DNA from: a virus
Direction: 5' to 3' (one strand)
Length of the DNA: 39,918 nucleotides
IMG/VR virus record: IMGVR_UViG_3300044974_000026
Coordinates: 1 to 39,918 of that record
The notes under the pieces: generated by a model
What the model was told of the DNA's origin: nothing
The model's input: only the letters and a program-made list of their open reading frames with translations
The model's database searches: none
In this document: positions 9,040 through 15,477 of the stretch, in pieces
How the letters are laid out: each line of letters begins with the position of its first letter
Numbering within the stretch: the first letter of the stretch is position 1
Made by a program: the position numbers and the translations under genes

Positions 9040-10896
9040 CTAATAGATGTCGCTAAGTGTTACTGTGTATTGCTTTGATTTATCGTATGGAGTATGGAAC
9101 ATACTTAGACTGTTATGCGTGCGAGCATAAGTTCTCGCATTAGCAACACGGTCACGGCATCCAAGTTCTGCAAACCAGAACGCCATCACGGTATCTGTCT
9201 TTTGCGCTTTTGGCGCATCTGGATACCAGGTAATGAGTTGTTCAATTAAAGTCTTTATACCTTCAGAGGCATGAGTTGATGGGAACTCAATAAGAGCATT
9301 GCCATCTTCCCAACCATGGAATAGGGTCGTCAGGGATGCAACTCCGAAGTTCGTGTCCCATTTGTTTTGACCCGTATGATGTTCTCGTAAAATTGCACCC
9401 CGTGACGACAGGTATTCCCGTACCTCACGGTCCTGAGTTAACATCGTTTGAAAAGCATTTTTCTCAATACGCCACTCAGAAATCTTGTACTGGTCAGTCC
9501 AGTCTTTGATTAGAGTTCTAATCTCATCAGGCTTCATTCCTGCTTTGTTTGATACATCTAGCAGATAGCGTTTCTGTGTAGAAATATCTATTGCTAGACA
9601 TACGGCTGCTGTGTAACCAGAGCCTGCAGGGTCAAGCCCTGCGATAACGATAAGTCCATCCATGCCTTGGGGTCGTACCCCTGCTTTACCTTTAGGTATG
9701 CGACCAATGTTTCTTGCACCATTGATAACGCCTTTAATGGCATCAGATGGAAATGCTGAGTCCTCATGTACCTGCTGTTGCTGGTAGACCATTGCCCAGA
9801 GGTTTGGAGATAGACGACTTCGTTTCTTCAGAAGTGCAGGTCCATCCCACTTACGGTATAGACCGTCTTTGTCGGGTACGCCTTTACCAGATACTGGTGG
9901 CATATTGGTCTTAGCCCAGAGGGTTACCCAATTATCTGGGTCCTCGTCAAATTCTAAAACGGCTGGTTGTGCAAAGTAAGTCCAAGGGGAAGTTTCATCG
10001 GGGTAGCGCATAGGGTCGCGTAATTCCGAATACAAGTCCCTTGGGCGAAGGCGGGTGCCAATAAGTAGCAACTTGCCACCATCTTCGTCAATACGGGACA
10101 TAACCTCAGACTGAATCCAATCAATCTGCTTTTCGTACTCATGGGCATTGGTGTTATCCACGCAGTCATCCATGATAATCAAATCGGCACGGGCACCGTA
10201 AATATGCCCTCTAATGCCGATAGCCTGTACGGTAGGGTCCTTTTCGCCAGAGTCGCGTGCCTCTGAGGATAGGTAAATTAGGTCCTGCTTCCACGAATCA
10301 GAATTTTTTTCAAAACCACCTGGTGGTCCAAAAGTGAGTTGTAGGTCCTGATACTTAGGATGCGTTAGTCTGTTCTTGATGGAGAGCAGGAACTTCTGTG
10401 CCATAGCCTGTGTCTTGGACACAATCATGATTCTGATATTAGGGTTCTGGCAAATCCGATAGACAGCATAGTTGACCGTAATGGTCGTGGACTTTGCGTG
10501 TTCTGGTGGGGTGTTGACAATCAATAAGTCGGGTGCCCCTACCTCGTAGGTTATAGCAGGGTGTACATCCGAAGGTTCTCTACCCTCTAATAAATCTATC
10601 CAATGGCGTTGGTGTGTAAATACCTGTGTGCCTAGATATTTCTCTGAGAATTCGGGGAAGGGTGGTACTTCCCCTCGTGAGCCACCTATTTCGCCTCTAG
10701 CGGTCATGGACCGCACTTTGTCTACAGCAGTGGCAAACTCAGAGTCCACCTTACGGTAGTACTCATAGGTCTTGACGGACCTGCCCACGGCATCCATAGC
10801 CCTTTGGACAGAGTAGCCCTGCATTAAAAAATCAATAATTTGCTTCTTGATAGCATCGCTTTTATGCGAAGCAGAGGTAGTTCGTTTTCTTTCCAT
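9040..10896 (-). CDS. terL: Terminase large subunit with N-terminal HTH-like region
   Basis: The packaging motor: ATPase and nuclease that cuts concatemeric DNA and pumps it through the portal. 618 aa from the ATG at 10896 (GGGAG upstream; a TTG four codons earlier is less likely). Walker A-like PPEHAKST at 130-137, Walker B LIIMDD at 239-244 and the nuclease motif GLDPAG around Asp422 are visible. Residues 14-60 look like a helix-turn-helix with the character of a small terminase subunit (QGYSVQRAMDAVGRS), and I find no separate small-subunit gene. It is the first gene of the late operon, next to the long non-coding region, so the packaging site could lie there. Confidence 0.95.
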   Translation of the reverse strand: MERKRTTSASHKSDAIKKQIIDFLMQGYSVQRAMDAVGRSVKTYEYYRKVDSEFATAVDKVRSMTARGEIGGSRGEVPPFPEFSEKYLGTQVFTHQRHWIDLLEGREPSDVHPAITYEVGAPDLLIVNTPPEHAKSTTITVNYAVYRICQNPNIRIMIVSKTQAMAQKFLLSIKNRLTHPKYQDLQLTFGPPGGFEKNSDSWKQDLIYLSSEARDSGEKDPTVQAIGIRGHIYGARADLIIMDDCVDNTNAHEYEKQIDWIQSEVMSRIDEDGGKLLLIGTRLRPRDLYSELRDPMRYPDETSPWTYFAQPAVLEFDEDPDNWVTLWAKTNMPPVSGKGVPDKDGLYRKWDGPALLKKRSRLSPNLWAMVYQQQQVHEDSAFPSDAIKGVINGARNIGRIPKGKAGVRPQGMDGLIVIAGLDPAGSGYTAAVCLAIDISTQKRYLLDVSNKAGMKPDEIRTLIKDWTDQYKISEWRIEKNAFQTMLTQDREVREYLSSRGAILREHHTGQNKWDTNFGVASLTTLFHGWEDGNALIEFPSTHASEGIKTLIEQLITWYPDAPKAQKTDTVMAFWFAELGCRDRVANARTYARTHNSLSMFHTPYDKSKQYTVTLSDIY

Positions 10897-10920
10897 AGCA
10901 TCTCCCAAGACGGGGTATTT

Positions 10921-11091
10921 GGAGTCTTGGGGCTAAACTCCTAACCGAAGGCGAAGTCCAAACGAAGCCGAAGGTTAGGGCTTCTACTAGGGCGACCCCT
11001 TAGGGTCGCAGTTAGTGTTCGGAGGCTCCGATAATTTCGCCTCCTCACTAGTACTATAGGTGTCCAAAAGGTCCTCATCGGACACTTTTGG
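10921..11091. repeat. Cluster of stem-loops upstream of terminase
   Basis: Inverted repeats seen here: GGAGT/ACTCC (10921-10941), CCTAACC/GGTTAGG (10940-10979), a perfect 7-bp stem GCGACCC with loop CTTA (10992-11009), TCGGA/TCCGA with loop GGC (11019-11031), which overlaps GGAGGC/GCCTCC (11021-11044), and GTGTCC/GGACAC (11060-11085) nested with CCAAAAG/CTTTTGG (11064-11091). None is followed by a good T-run, so they are not typical terminators. They lie in the leader of the late operon or in a packaging or operator site. Confidence 0.55.
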
Positions 11092-11175
11092 GTATGTGAT
11101 TTACGCCACATCTATAGTAAATCAGCAAAAGTGCAGGTCGGAGCCACATTTATGGGGGGCGAGGACTAGCAAAGT

Positions 11176-11199
11176 TATGTATGTATACACACATACATA
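11176..11199. repeat. Short A/T-rich hairpin
   Basis: TATGTATGT and ACATACATA form a perfect 9-bp inverted repeat around the loop ATACAC. It could extrude as a cruciform or bind a dimeric protein. It lies in the middle of the non-coding control region. Confidence 0.5.
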
Positions 11200-11245
11200 C
11201 ACTCGCACGCGTTTTAAAAACCCTGGGGTGCTTTACAGCACCTCA

Positions 11246-11303
11246 CACTGCTACTTGCAACACTGCACGGCACTGCTTGGCACGCTGCACTGCACTGCAT
11301 TGC
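11246..11303 (+). repeat. CACTGC iterations (iteron-like)
   Basis: Exact CACTGC at 11246, 11261, 11271, 11288 and 11293, with variants CGCTGC (11283) and CATTGC (11298). Two more exact copies lie outside the cluster at 11405 and 11547. The cluster is ahead of an A/T-rich stretch, as in iteron-type origins, but it may also be simple-sequence drift. Confidence 0.45.
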
Positions 11304-11512
11304 AAGAACTAGCAGGGCAGGCGGTTACAACTGCACAATCTCGTGCGCTGCATACATCGCCCCGCGCCCCGCCCCGCATTGTTTAAACACTCAAGCATTG
11401 CCCGCACTGCTGCCGATAGTTGAAAGTTCAACCAATCACGGGCAGCGCTGCAATCTGCTGCCAATCGGTAACATGCAAAAAACCCAATAAAATCACAAGC
11501 AATCTCACAACC

Positions 11513-11678
11513 GCGTTTTACCAAATATCACAAAACCATTGTTTTACACTGCTTTTTTGCTTGTTACTCACTTTCCAATTTCATGGCGTGAGAGGTTGTA
11601 GCGTGGCACGGCGTGAGCATCGTTTAAACCGTTTTACCAAAACAAGCCAAAAGTGATTGTTTTACGCTGTTTTTATGG
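11513..11678 (+). repeat. Imperfect direct repeat
   Basis: Two copies of a unit made of GTTTTACCAAA followed after about 12-14 bases by ATTGTTTTACRCTG and a T-run. Copy 1 runs from 11515 to about 11559 and copy 2 from 11631 to about 11675, 116 bases apart. TTGTTTTACA recurs at 14408, just ahead of another early gene, so the element may be part of early promoters or a regulator site. Confidence 0.5.
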
Positions 11679-11699
11679 GTTGTTGTAATCCGTTTAAAC
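11661..11699 (+). promoter_or_regulatory. Candidate early promoter with GTTTAAAC at its start site
   Basis: TTTACG (11661-11666) and TGTAAT (11684-11689) are separated by 17 bases and lie about 70 bases before the first early gene. The GTTTAAAC at 11692-11699 covers the expected transcription start, which would suit an operator. The hexamers match consensus only moderately. Confidence 0.3.
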
Positions 11700-11759
11700 C
11701 TATGCAACAATTCGGGCATCGGCGCAACACGGTGCCGATTGACTGGAAAGGCTCAAAAC

Positions 11760-11927
11760 ATGGCACGCCATGCATCAAGCGAAACTGCAACCAAGCAGAC
11801 AACCCGCCTGCGCAAAGTTCTTTGTGAGGTTGACGGTTACATTGCAAGAATCTCACGCTCAACCCTTATCACCTACGGCAGCCCAATCTGCCCCGCCTGC
11901 AATCAACCAATGAGAGAGGCGCGTTAA
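11760..11927 (+). CDS. Small basic protein with CxxC, 55 aa
   Basis: ATG at 11760 with GGAAAGG nine bases upstream, first gene of the plus-strand early operon. The N-terminal half is Arg/Lys/Thr rich and the C-terminus carries CPAC, half of a zinc ribbon (or a dimer-forming zinc site). It stops two bases before the ATG of the amidoligase. It may bind nucleic acid; no family recognised. Confidence 0.6.
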   Translation: MARHASSETATKQTTRLRKVLCEVDGYIARISRSTLITYGSPICPACNQPMREAR

Positions 11928-11929
11928 TC

Positions 11930-12724
11930 ATGACAACAACTTTTGGAATGGAGTTTGAAATCCAAGGCTTGAACCCAAGCCGTGCAGCCTCCGTACTCAA
12001 CAACGCAGGCATCACATGCAGCGCAACCAACGCAACGCATGAAACCTCCGACAACTGGAAAGCCGTTTATGACGGCAGCGTTGGAAACGGCGCGGAGGTT
12101 GTATCCCCAATCCTTAACCCTGCCCGTTTAAACGAGGCTCACAAAGTCACCAAGGCGCTCAAAAACGCAGGCGCACGGGTAGACCGTGCCACGGGTTACC
12201 ATGTCCACATTGGCGTAAACGCCTTTGGCGAATGGGGAAACGGCGGAGAGGATAACCTCGCCCGTTTTGTTCTCAACTGGTACGCAGTACACGGCGCAAT
12301 CGCTGCACTGGTAGCGCCAAGCCGTTTAAACAATCGTTACTGTGCAATTCTTGACCGCCGATACGCGGAGGCTCAAGCCAATTTCACCGCCAATCAAAAC
12401 CGTGGCGCAATGAATGGCAACCGCTACACCTCGCTCAATCTTGAATCCATGCACCGCCACGGCACCGTTGAAATACGCCTACACCAAGGCACGCTAAACG
12501 GCGTTAAGGCAATCGCATGGGCGCAATTCGTGGCAAGCATGATTAATGCCAGCGTAAACGGCTCAGACCTAACAACGATTGACGAACTCAATCCATGGAG
12601 CCTTGGCACGCTGCCACAGGTTGAAACCTGCAAAACCCTGCTTGATGCGCTTGTTGTGACTGGCAATCTCAACTCAAGCACGGGCGACTGGCTCAAGAAC
12701 CGCGCCACCAGTTTAAACGGGTAG
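11930..12724 (+). CDS. Amidoligase-family enzyme (COOH-NH2 ligase, GCS/GS-like fold)
   Basis: 264 aa. Motifs in family order: FGMEFE at 5-10 (metal/ATP-binding Glu pair), Asp48 with Glu56 and SP at 59-60, His91 and His93 (GYHVHIGV), NRYTSLNL at 164-171, and GTVEIRLHQGTLN at 178-190. This pattern matches Amidoligase_2 enzymes (Pfam PF12224), glutamine-synthetase/gamma-glutamylcysteine-synthetase-like ligases that couple a carboxylate to an amine using ATP. Such genes in phages and bacteria are known to sit near glutamine amidotransferases, and here one lies 650 bases downstream (13375-14226). The substrate is unknown: peptidoglycan stem peptides, a host protein or a small molecule are all possible. 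It contains three GTTTAAAC sites, each read as Leu-Asn. Confidence 0.88.
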   Translation: MTTTFGMEFEIQGLNPSRAASVLNNAGITCSATNATHETSDNWKAVYDGSVGNGAEVVSPILNPARLNEAHKVTKALKNAGARVDRATGYHVHIGVNAFGEWGNGGEDNLARFVLNWYAVHGAIAALVAPSRLNNRYCAILDRRYAEAQANFTANQNRGAMNGNRYTSLNLESMHRHGTVEIRLHQGTLNGVKAIAWAQFVASMINASVNGSDLTTIDELNPWSLGTLPQVETCKTLLDALVVTGNLNSSTGDWLKNRATSLNG

Positions 12725-12730
12725 CAGGTA

Positions 12731-12784
12731 GCCCGCCCCTAGTGGGCGTGCGTGGGTGCAATCCCCACGGCGGGCACGAACGCC
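12731..12784 (+). ncRNA. Structured RNA candidate, tRNA T-arm/acceptor-like
   Basis: Between the amidoligase stop and the next start. GCCCGC/GTGGGC (12731-12736 with 12742-12747) forms one hairpin. GTGGG/CCCAC with the 7-base loop TGCAATC (12752-12768) forms a second that looks like a tRNA T-arm. GGCGGGC (12769-12775) can instead pair with GCCCGCC (12731-12737), giving an acceptor-like stem. A third option pairs GGCG and TGC (12745-12751) with GCA and CGCC (12774-12784). There is no anticodon arm and position 2 of the T-loop is G, so this is not a functional tRNA. It may be a leader RNA controlling the downstream gene. Confidence 0.4.
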
Positions 12785-12825
12785 ACGGAAAGCCCGTTGC
12801 GTTTAAACAGATAGGACTGGAAACC

Positions 12826-13158
12826 ATGTACGAACAACCAACAGCACGCGAGCAATTCGCCCGCGATTGCATGCTTGTACTAGAAAACACACGCCCCGCA
12901 TACGAACACATCATGAAGAAAGCCAAGCGTTTAAACGCTAACGGCGAACCAGCGAACACGAACACGCACGCGTTGGCTGAATTTATCCGCGACTATGTGG
13001 AGAACACCATCGGCTTCGCCGTTGACCCCAAGCACAAGGAATCGGGAACCGTAGGCGCGTTACTTATCGCCCAAATCTGCACGGGTTGGGGAATTAATCC
13101 CTTCTATGACATGGCGCAAGACTTCATGAAAGCAGCAGCAGAAAGCGTAGGTGTTTAA
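12826..13158 (+). CDS. Conserved-looking hypothetical protein, 110 aa
   Basis: I use the ATG at 12826 (MYEQPTAREQ); the frame is open further upstream, but that extension would translate the structured RNA element. The protein is soluble and mostly helical, with many charged residues and a hydrophobic Gly-rich segment near the end. Its TAA is formed by a GTTTAAAC site (13153). It lies between the amidoligase and glutamine amidotransferase genes. No family recognised. Confidence 0.65.
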   Translation: MYEQPTAREQFARDCMLVLENTRPAYEHIMKKAKRLNANGEPANTNTHALAEFIRDYVENTIGFAVDPKHKESGTVGALLIAQICTGWGINPFYDMAQDFMKAAAESVGV

Positions 13159-13160
13159 AC

Positions 13161-13238
13161 ATGGAATACCTCAACGGCTCCGCGCTCGTACTGATTGCGC
13201 TCCTAGTGTGGGCACTGTACAAGGTGCGCAACTCATGA
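13161..13238 (+). CDS. Single-pass membrane micropeptide, 25 aa
   Basis: MEYLNGSALVLIALLVWALY then a short basic tail. Nearly all of it is one transmembrane helix (about residues 7-20). The stop overlaps the next ATG (ATGA), and the start is two bases after the previous stop. The tight packing supports a real gene. It could anchor or regulate a neighbour at the membrane. Confidence 0.5.
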   Translation: MEYLNGSALVLIALLVWALYKVRNS

Positions 13239-13312
13239 GCAGCGAGCGTTTAAACGAACGCGTCATGTGCGGTGACTGCTTGCGACCCGATTGCAAGGGT
13301 TGCGAGCGCTAA
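13235..13312 (+). CDS. Cys-rich micropeptide, 25 aa
   Basis: Starts at the ATGA overlap with the membrane micropeptide. Four cysteines in the pattern CGDC-x4-C-x2-C fit a single zinc knuckle. It carries one GTTTAAAC site read as Arg-Leu-Asn. Function unknown; the start-stop overlap is the main support. Confidence 0.45.
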   Translation: MSSERLNERVMCGDCLRPDCKGCER

Positions 13313-13330
13313 CCGTGCATGTGATACACT
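13300..13330 (+). promoter_or_regulatory. Candidate promoter for the glutamine amidotransferase gene
   Basis: TTGCGA (13300-13305) and TACACT (13325-13330) with 19 bases between, about 45 bases before the ATG at 13375. The -10 is good; the spacing is slightly long. The -35 overlaps the end of the preceding micro-ORF. Confidence 0.35.
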
Positions 13331-13374
13331 TCACCCATTAACCAACCAACAACAACAGACTGGAGATACAAAAT

Positions 13375-14226
13375 ATGTGCGGAATCGCAGGCTATTGCCT
13401 AGACCCTAAGCATTACTCACGCATTACCACAAGCGACCTCGCAGGGCAGATGCTCTACGACATTGAACACCGTGGACAACACGCAACAGGCGCTGCATGG
13501 ATTAACCCACGCAACGGCAGGCGTGTCATTAGCAAAGCGCCAACCAGCGCCACAAAGTTCGTGCCCAAAGCAGGCTCACGCCTATGTGACGGCGCGACCA
13601 CTGCAATCTTGCACACACGATGGGCAACTCAAGGCTCACCGAGTATCGCAAGCAACAACCACCCAATCCCACGCGGTAAAATCGTACTCACACACAACGG
13701 ACACATCAGCAACGACACCGAATTGTTTAAACAACTAGGTGTTCCTCGCGTTGGTCAGGTTGATAGTGAGGCTGCTGCTGCACTGATTGCCTTCTCCGAT
13801 GGCAAGCCTTGGGAAATCCTGCCCGAACTCTATGGCACGGCAGCGCTCGCATGGATTACACAACACGACCCACGAACGCTACACCTAGCCCGTGTCAATT
13901 CCTCCCCGCTATGGCTCGCGCAAGCCAACACAGGCTCGTTGTTCTACGGCTCAACACAGGAAACCGTAGAGAACGCTGCAATCATGGCAGACTGCGAGAT
14001 TGACTGGCTACATGAAGCAGCAGAGGGCGAGTACTTCAAGGTGCGTGACGGTCATGTGACCGAGTATCAAACCTTCACGCCTCGCACCTACGAACGCACA
14101 AACTGGTGGAGCAGTTACAGCCAGCCTGCCTACGCAACCGAACTTGATTACTTGGGCAGATACAACCAACGCAAGGCGGAAAAGTACGCTCGTTGGTGGG
14201 AGGACAAAGACGAACTAGCCTTCTAA
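13375..14226 (+). CDS. Class II glutamine amidotransferase, stand-alone
   Basis: Releases ammonia from glutamine through an N-terminal nucleophile cysteine. 283 aa beginning MCGIAGYC, so Cys2 becomes the nucleophile after Met removal. LHTRWATQG, NNHPI, LTHNGHISN and DSEAAAALI are the conserved glutamine-site motifs shared with GlmS/PurF glutaminase domains. No synthase or transferase domain follows: the C-terminal 70 residues are Tyr/Trp/Arg-rich and unlike SIS or PRTase. It therefore probably feeds ammonia to a partner, the amidoligase at 11930-12724 being the obvious candidate. GGAG lies nine bases before the start. A terminator follows at 14242, so the module ends here. One GTTTAAAC is read as Phe-Lys. 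Confidence 0.92.
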   Translation: MCGIAGYCLDPKHYSRITTSDLAGQMLYDIEHRGQHATGAAWINPRNGRRVISKAPTSATKFVPKAGSRLCDGATTAILHTRWATQGSPSIASNNHPIPRGKIVLTHNGHISNDTELFKQLGVPRVGQVDSEAAAALIAFSDGKPWEILPELYGTAALAWITQHDPRTLHLARVNSSPLWLAQANTGSLFYGSTQETVENAAIMADCEIDWLHEAAEGEYFKVRDGHVTEYQTFTPRTYERTNWWSSYSQPAYATELDYLGRYNQRKAEKYARWWEDKDELAF

Positions 14227-14241
14227 TAGTTTAAACAAGAG

Positions 14242-14268
14242 AACCCTCGCTGCGGCGGGGGTTTTTTT
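14242..14268 (+). terminator. Rho-independent terminator after glutamine amidotransferase
   Basis: Nine-base-pair stem (AACCCTCGC with GCGGGGGTT, one T-G pair) around loop TGCG, followed by seven T. It lies 15 bases after the stop, with a GTTTAAAC at 14229 between. Confidence 0.85.
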
Positions 14269-14400
14269 GTGCGCACAAATTGTAGCCAGATTATCTCTAC
14301 TGTTTAAACAGTTCACTCACTGCCGCCTGGAACCAGGTGTTCCATTACCTAGTGTTTAAACAACGCGTAAAATAATTTTAAAATTTCTGGTTGTAAATGC

Positions 14401-14430
14401 TTGACTTTTGTTTTACATGTGCGCAATACT
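14401..14430 (+). promoter_or_regulatory. Promoter for a probably leaderless early mRNA
   Basis: TTGACT (14401-14406), 18-base spacer, AATACT (14425-14430). The ATG at 14437 is where transcription would begin, so the message may be leaderless, as is common in actinobacteria. GTTTAAAC copies lie upstream at 14302 (inside the 12-bp palindrome CTGTTTAAACAG) and at 14354. Confidence 0.5.
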
Positions 14431-14436
14431 TACACC

Positions 14437-14658
14437 ATGACAGAACAACAAAGAACACAGCAGGAAATCAACACACTTCGCGCTAAGTTATTTAACAAAG
14501 CCGAACACATACTGAGAGAACTCTATCGTGACGACTTTCAGGTTATCTACGCCGAACTCTGCAAAGAGGCAGGCATTACTTGCCCACGCAATGACAAAGA
14601 TGCAGTGCGTGCAAGGTACCACCAACTAATCAAAGACATGAAACGACAGGAGAACTAA
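14437..14658 (+). CDS. Small helical protein, 73 aa
   Basis: First gene after the promoter at 14401. No Shine-Dalgarno sequence precedes the ATG at 14437, in keeping with a leaderless start; the upstream in-frame TTG (14401) lies in the -35 box and is unlikely. Highly charged, helical, with two cysteines. The C-terminal half is basic (ARYHQLIKDMKRQEN). No family recognised; possibly a small regulator. Confidence 0.65.
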   Translation: MTEQQRTQQEINTLRAKLFNKAEHILRELYRDDFQVIYAELCKEAGITCPRNDKDAVRARYHQLIKDMKRQEN

Positions 14659-14662
14659 ACAA

Positions 14663-14839
14663 ATGTACCTAGCGACTGGAGAAATGGTAGGAATCATCAT
14701 TGCACTAATCAGCGCACTAACCGTGCTTGGTTTTGCAATGAAAGACAACGCCCGTTTAAACAAGTACAACACATACCTACGCAAGCGTAACTTAGAACTG
14801 CTCAAGAAACTTGAGAACTCAGTAGAAAGACCCTTCTAA
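14663..14839 (+). CDS. Small membrane protein, 58 aa
   Basis: ATG at 14663 with AGGAGA nine bases upstream. One transmembrane segment (about residues 8-25, VGIIIALISALTVLGFA), then a basic, probably coiled cytoplasmic tail carrying one GTTTAAAC (Leu-Asn). Its stop overlaps the next start (TAATG). Function unknown. Confidence 0.65.
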   Translation: MYLATGEMVGIIIALISALTVLGFAMKDNARLNKYNTYLRKRNLELLKKLENSVERPF

Positions 14840-14976
14840 TGAGTAAATACACAGTATGGGTTGGCGGTGGCGAAGTCAACGACTACTACCTAACAGAGGC
14901 AGAGGCAAACGACATTGCCCAAGCATGGAGGGACAAAGGCTACGATGAAGTAGCAGTGGAGCGTGTAAACAAATGA
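14839..14976 (+). CDS. Small soluble protein, 45 aa
   Basis: Starts MSKYTVWVGGGEV and overlaps both neighbours (TAATG before, ATGA after). The beta-then-helix pattern (YYLTEAEANDIAQAWRDKG followed by VAVERV) resembles small phage proteins with one helix packed on a short sheet. No function assigned. Confidence 0.6.
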   Translation: MSKYTVWVGGGEVNDYYLTEAEANDIAQAWRDKGYDEVAVERVNK

Positions 14977-15119
14977 GTACCTGCGGAGTCTGCGGTGGCA
15001 CCATATCAAACACGCTCGTACCACACGGAGCAATCTGTGATGACGACATAAAAGCACCAAGCATCAACGACCTAATGAAATCACTAGACGAAGAAGAAAT
15101 GGAGGGAGAAAATGAGTAA
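14973..15119 (+). CDS. Small Cys-containing acidic protein, 48 aa
   Basis: ATGA overlap with the previous gene. CGVC at residues 4-7 and one more Cys at about 22 suggest a small metal site; the C-terminal half is strongly acidic. Its last eight bases overlap the next gene, whose Shine-Dalgarno sequence (GGAGGGA) lies inside it. Function unknown. Confidence 0.55.
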   Translation: MSTCGVCGGTISNTLVPHGAICDDDIKAPSINDLMKSLDEEEMEGENE

Positions 15120-15477
15120 ACCAAGACCAGTCAAAGGTGTAGTAATACGCCCCGATGGAACGCATGAGGAAAAGTTGTTTAAACAATTACCTGACTACCA
15201 AACAGGTGTTGATGGAACGATTGATGCCGTGCGTTTATACGATTACAACGGCATGGAAGTAGCCAACCTATATGTAAATGATGACGGACTACTGATTGGC
15301 TTGCCACTGAATCCAATGGCGAGCGCTATATCTTTCCTATTCGGCAACACGCCCCACCTTGTGGGCAATGTAGTTGCAGTAGGTAAGGCTGATGATGAAG
15401 GCTATGACACAGACCTTCCTGAATACTTACTCACACTGATACGAAACATCAGTGCCAAACAGGAACAGGAAGCATAA
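15112..15477 (+). CDS. DUF3846-like protein, 121 aa
   Basis: Contains DGTIDAVRL, YVNDDGLLIGLPLN and PHLVGNVVAVG, a pattern I recognise from DUF3846 proteins, which are small and common in actinobacterial phages and plasmids; their function is not established. Start supported by GGAGGGA seven bases upstream. The stop overlaps the next gene's ATG (TAATG). One GTTTAAAC is read as Phe-Lys. Confidence 0.75.
   Translation: MSKPRPVKGVVIRPDGTHEEKLFKQLPDYQTGVDGTIDAVRLYDYNGMEVANLYVNDDGLLIGLPLNPMASAISFLFGNTPHLVGNVVAVGKADDEGYDTDLPEYLLTLIRNISAKQEQEA

Larger units (their letters stand above)
10897..11759. other. Long non-coding control region, candidate origin/packaging/promoter region
   Basis: An 860-base gap between the divergent late (minus) and early (plus) operons. 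The frames that cross it encode protein-unlike, Cys/Thr/His-rich text with no ribosome binding sites, so I treat it as non-coding. From left to right it holds stem-loops (10921-11091), a short A/T hairpin (11176-11199), CACTGC iterations (11246-11303), a C-rich stretch of three CCCCGC-like units (about 11359-11377), an A/T-rich stretch (about 11460-11560) with an imperfect direct repeat, and three GTTTAAAC palindromes (11381, 11622, 11692). Repeats, an A/T-rich segment and divergent transcription fit an origin plus regulatory region; that role is inferred. Confidence 0.6.

Noticed and set aside
11053-11095. Hammerhead-like ribozyme on the minus strand (CCGATGAGGACC)
   Set aside because: The core needs CTGATGA and a downstream GAAA; the second base differs and GAAA is absent.
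11060-11656. Open frames crossing the control region on the plus strand (108 and 78 codons)
   Set aside because: No ribosome sites, protein-unlike Cys/Thr/His/Arg-rich text, and they run through hairpins and repeats.
12731-12776. tRNA gene
   Set aside because: T-arm and acceptor-like stems exist, but there is no room for D and anticodon arms, the T-loop has G at its second position and no CCA follows.
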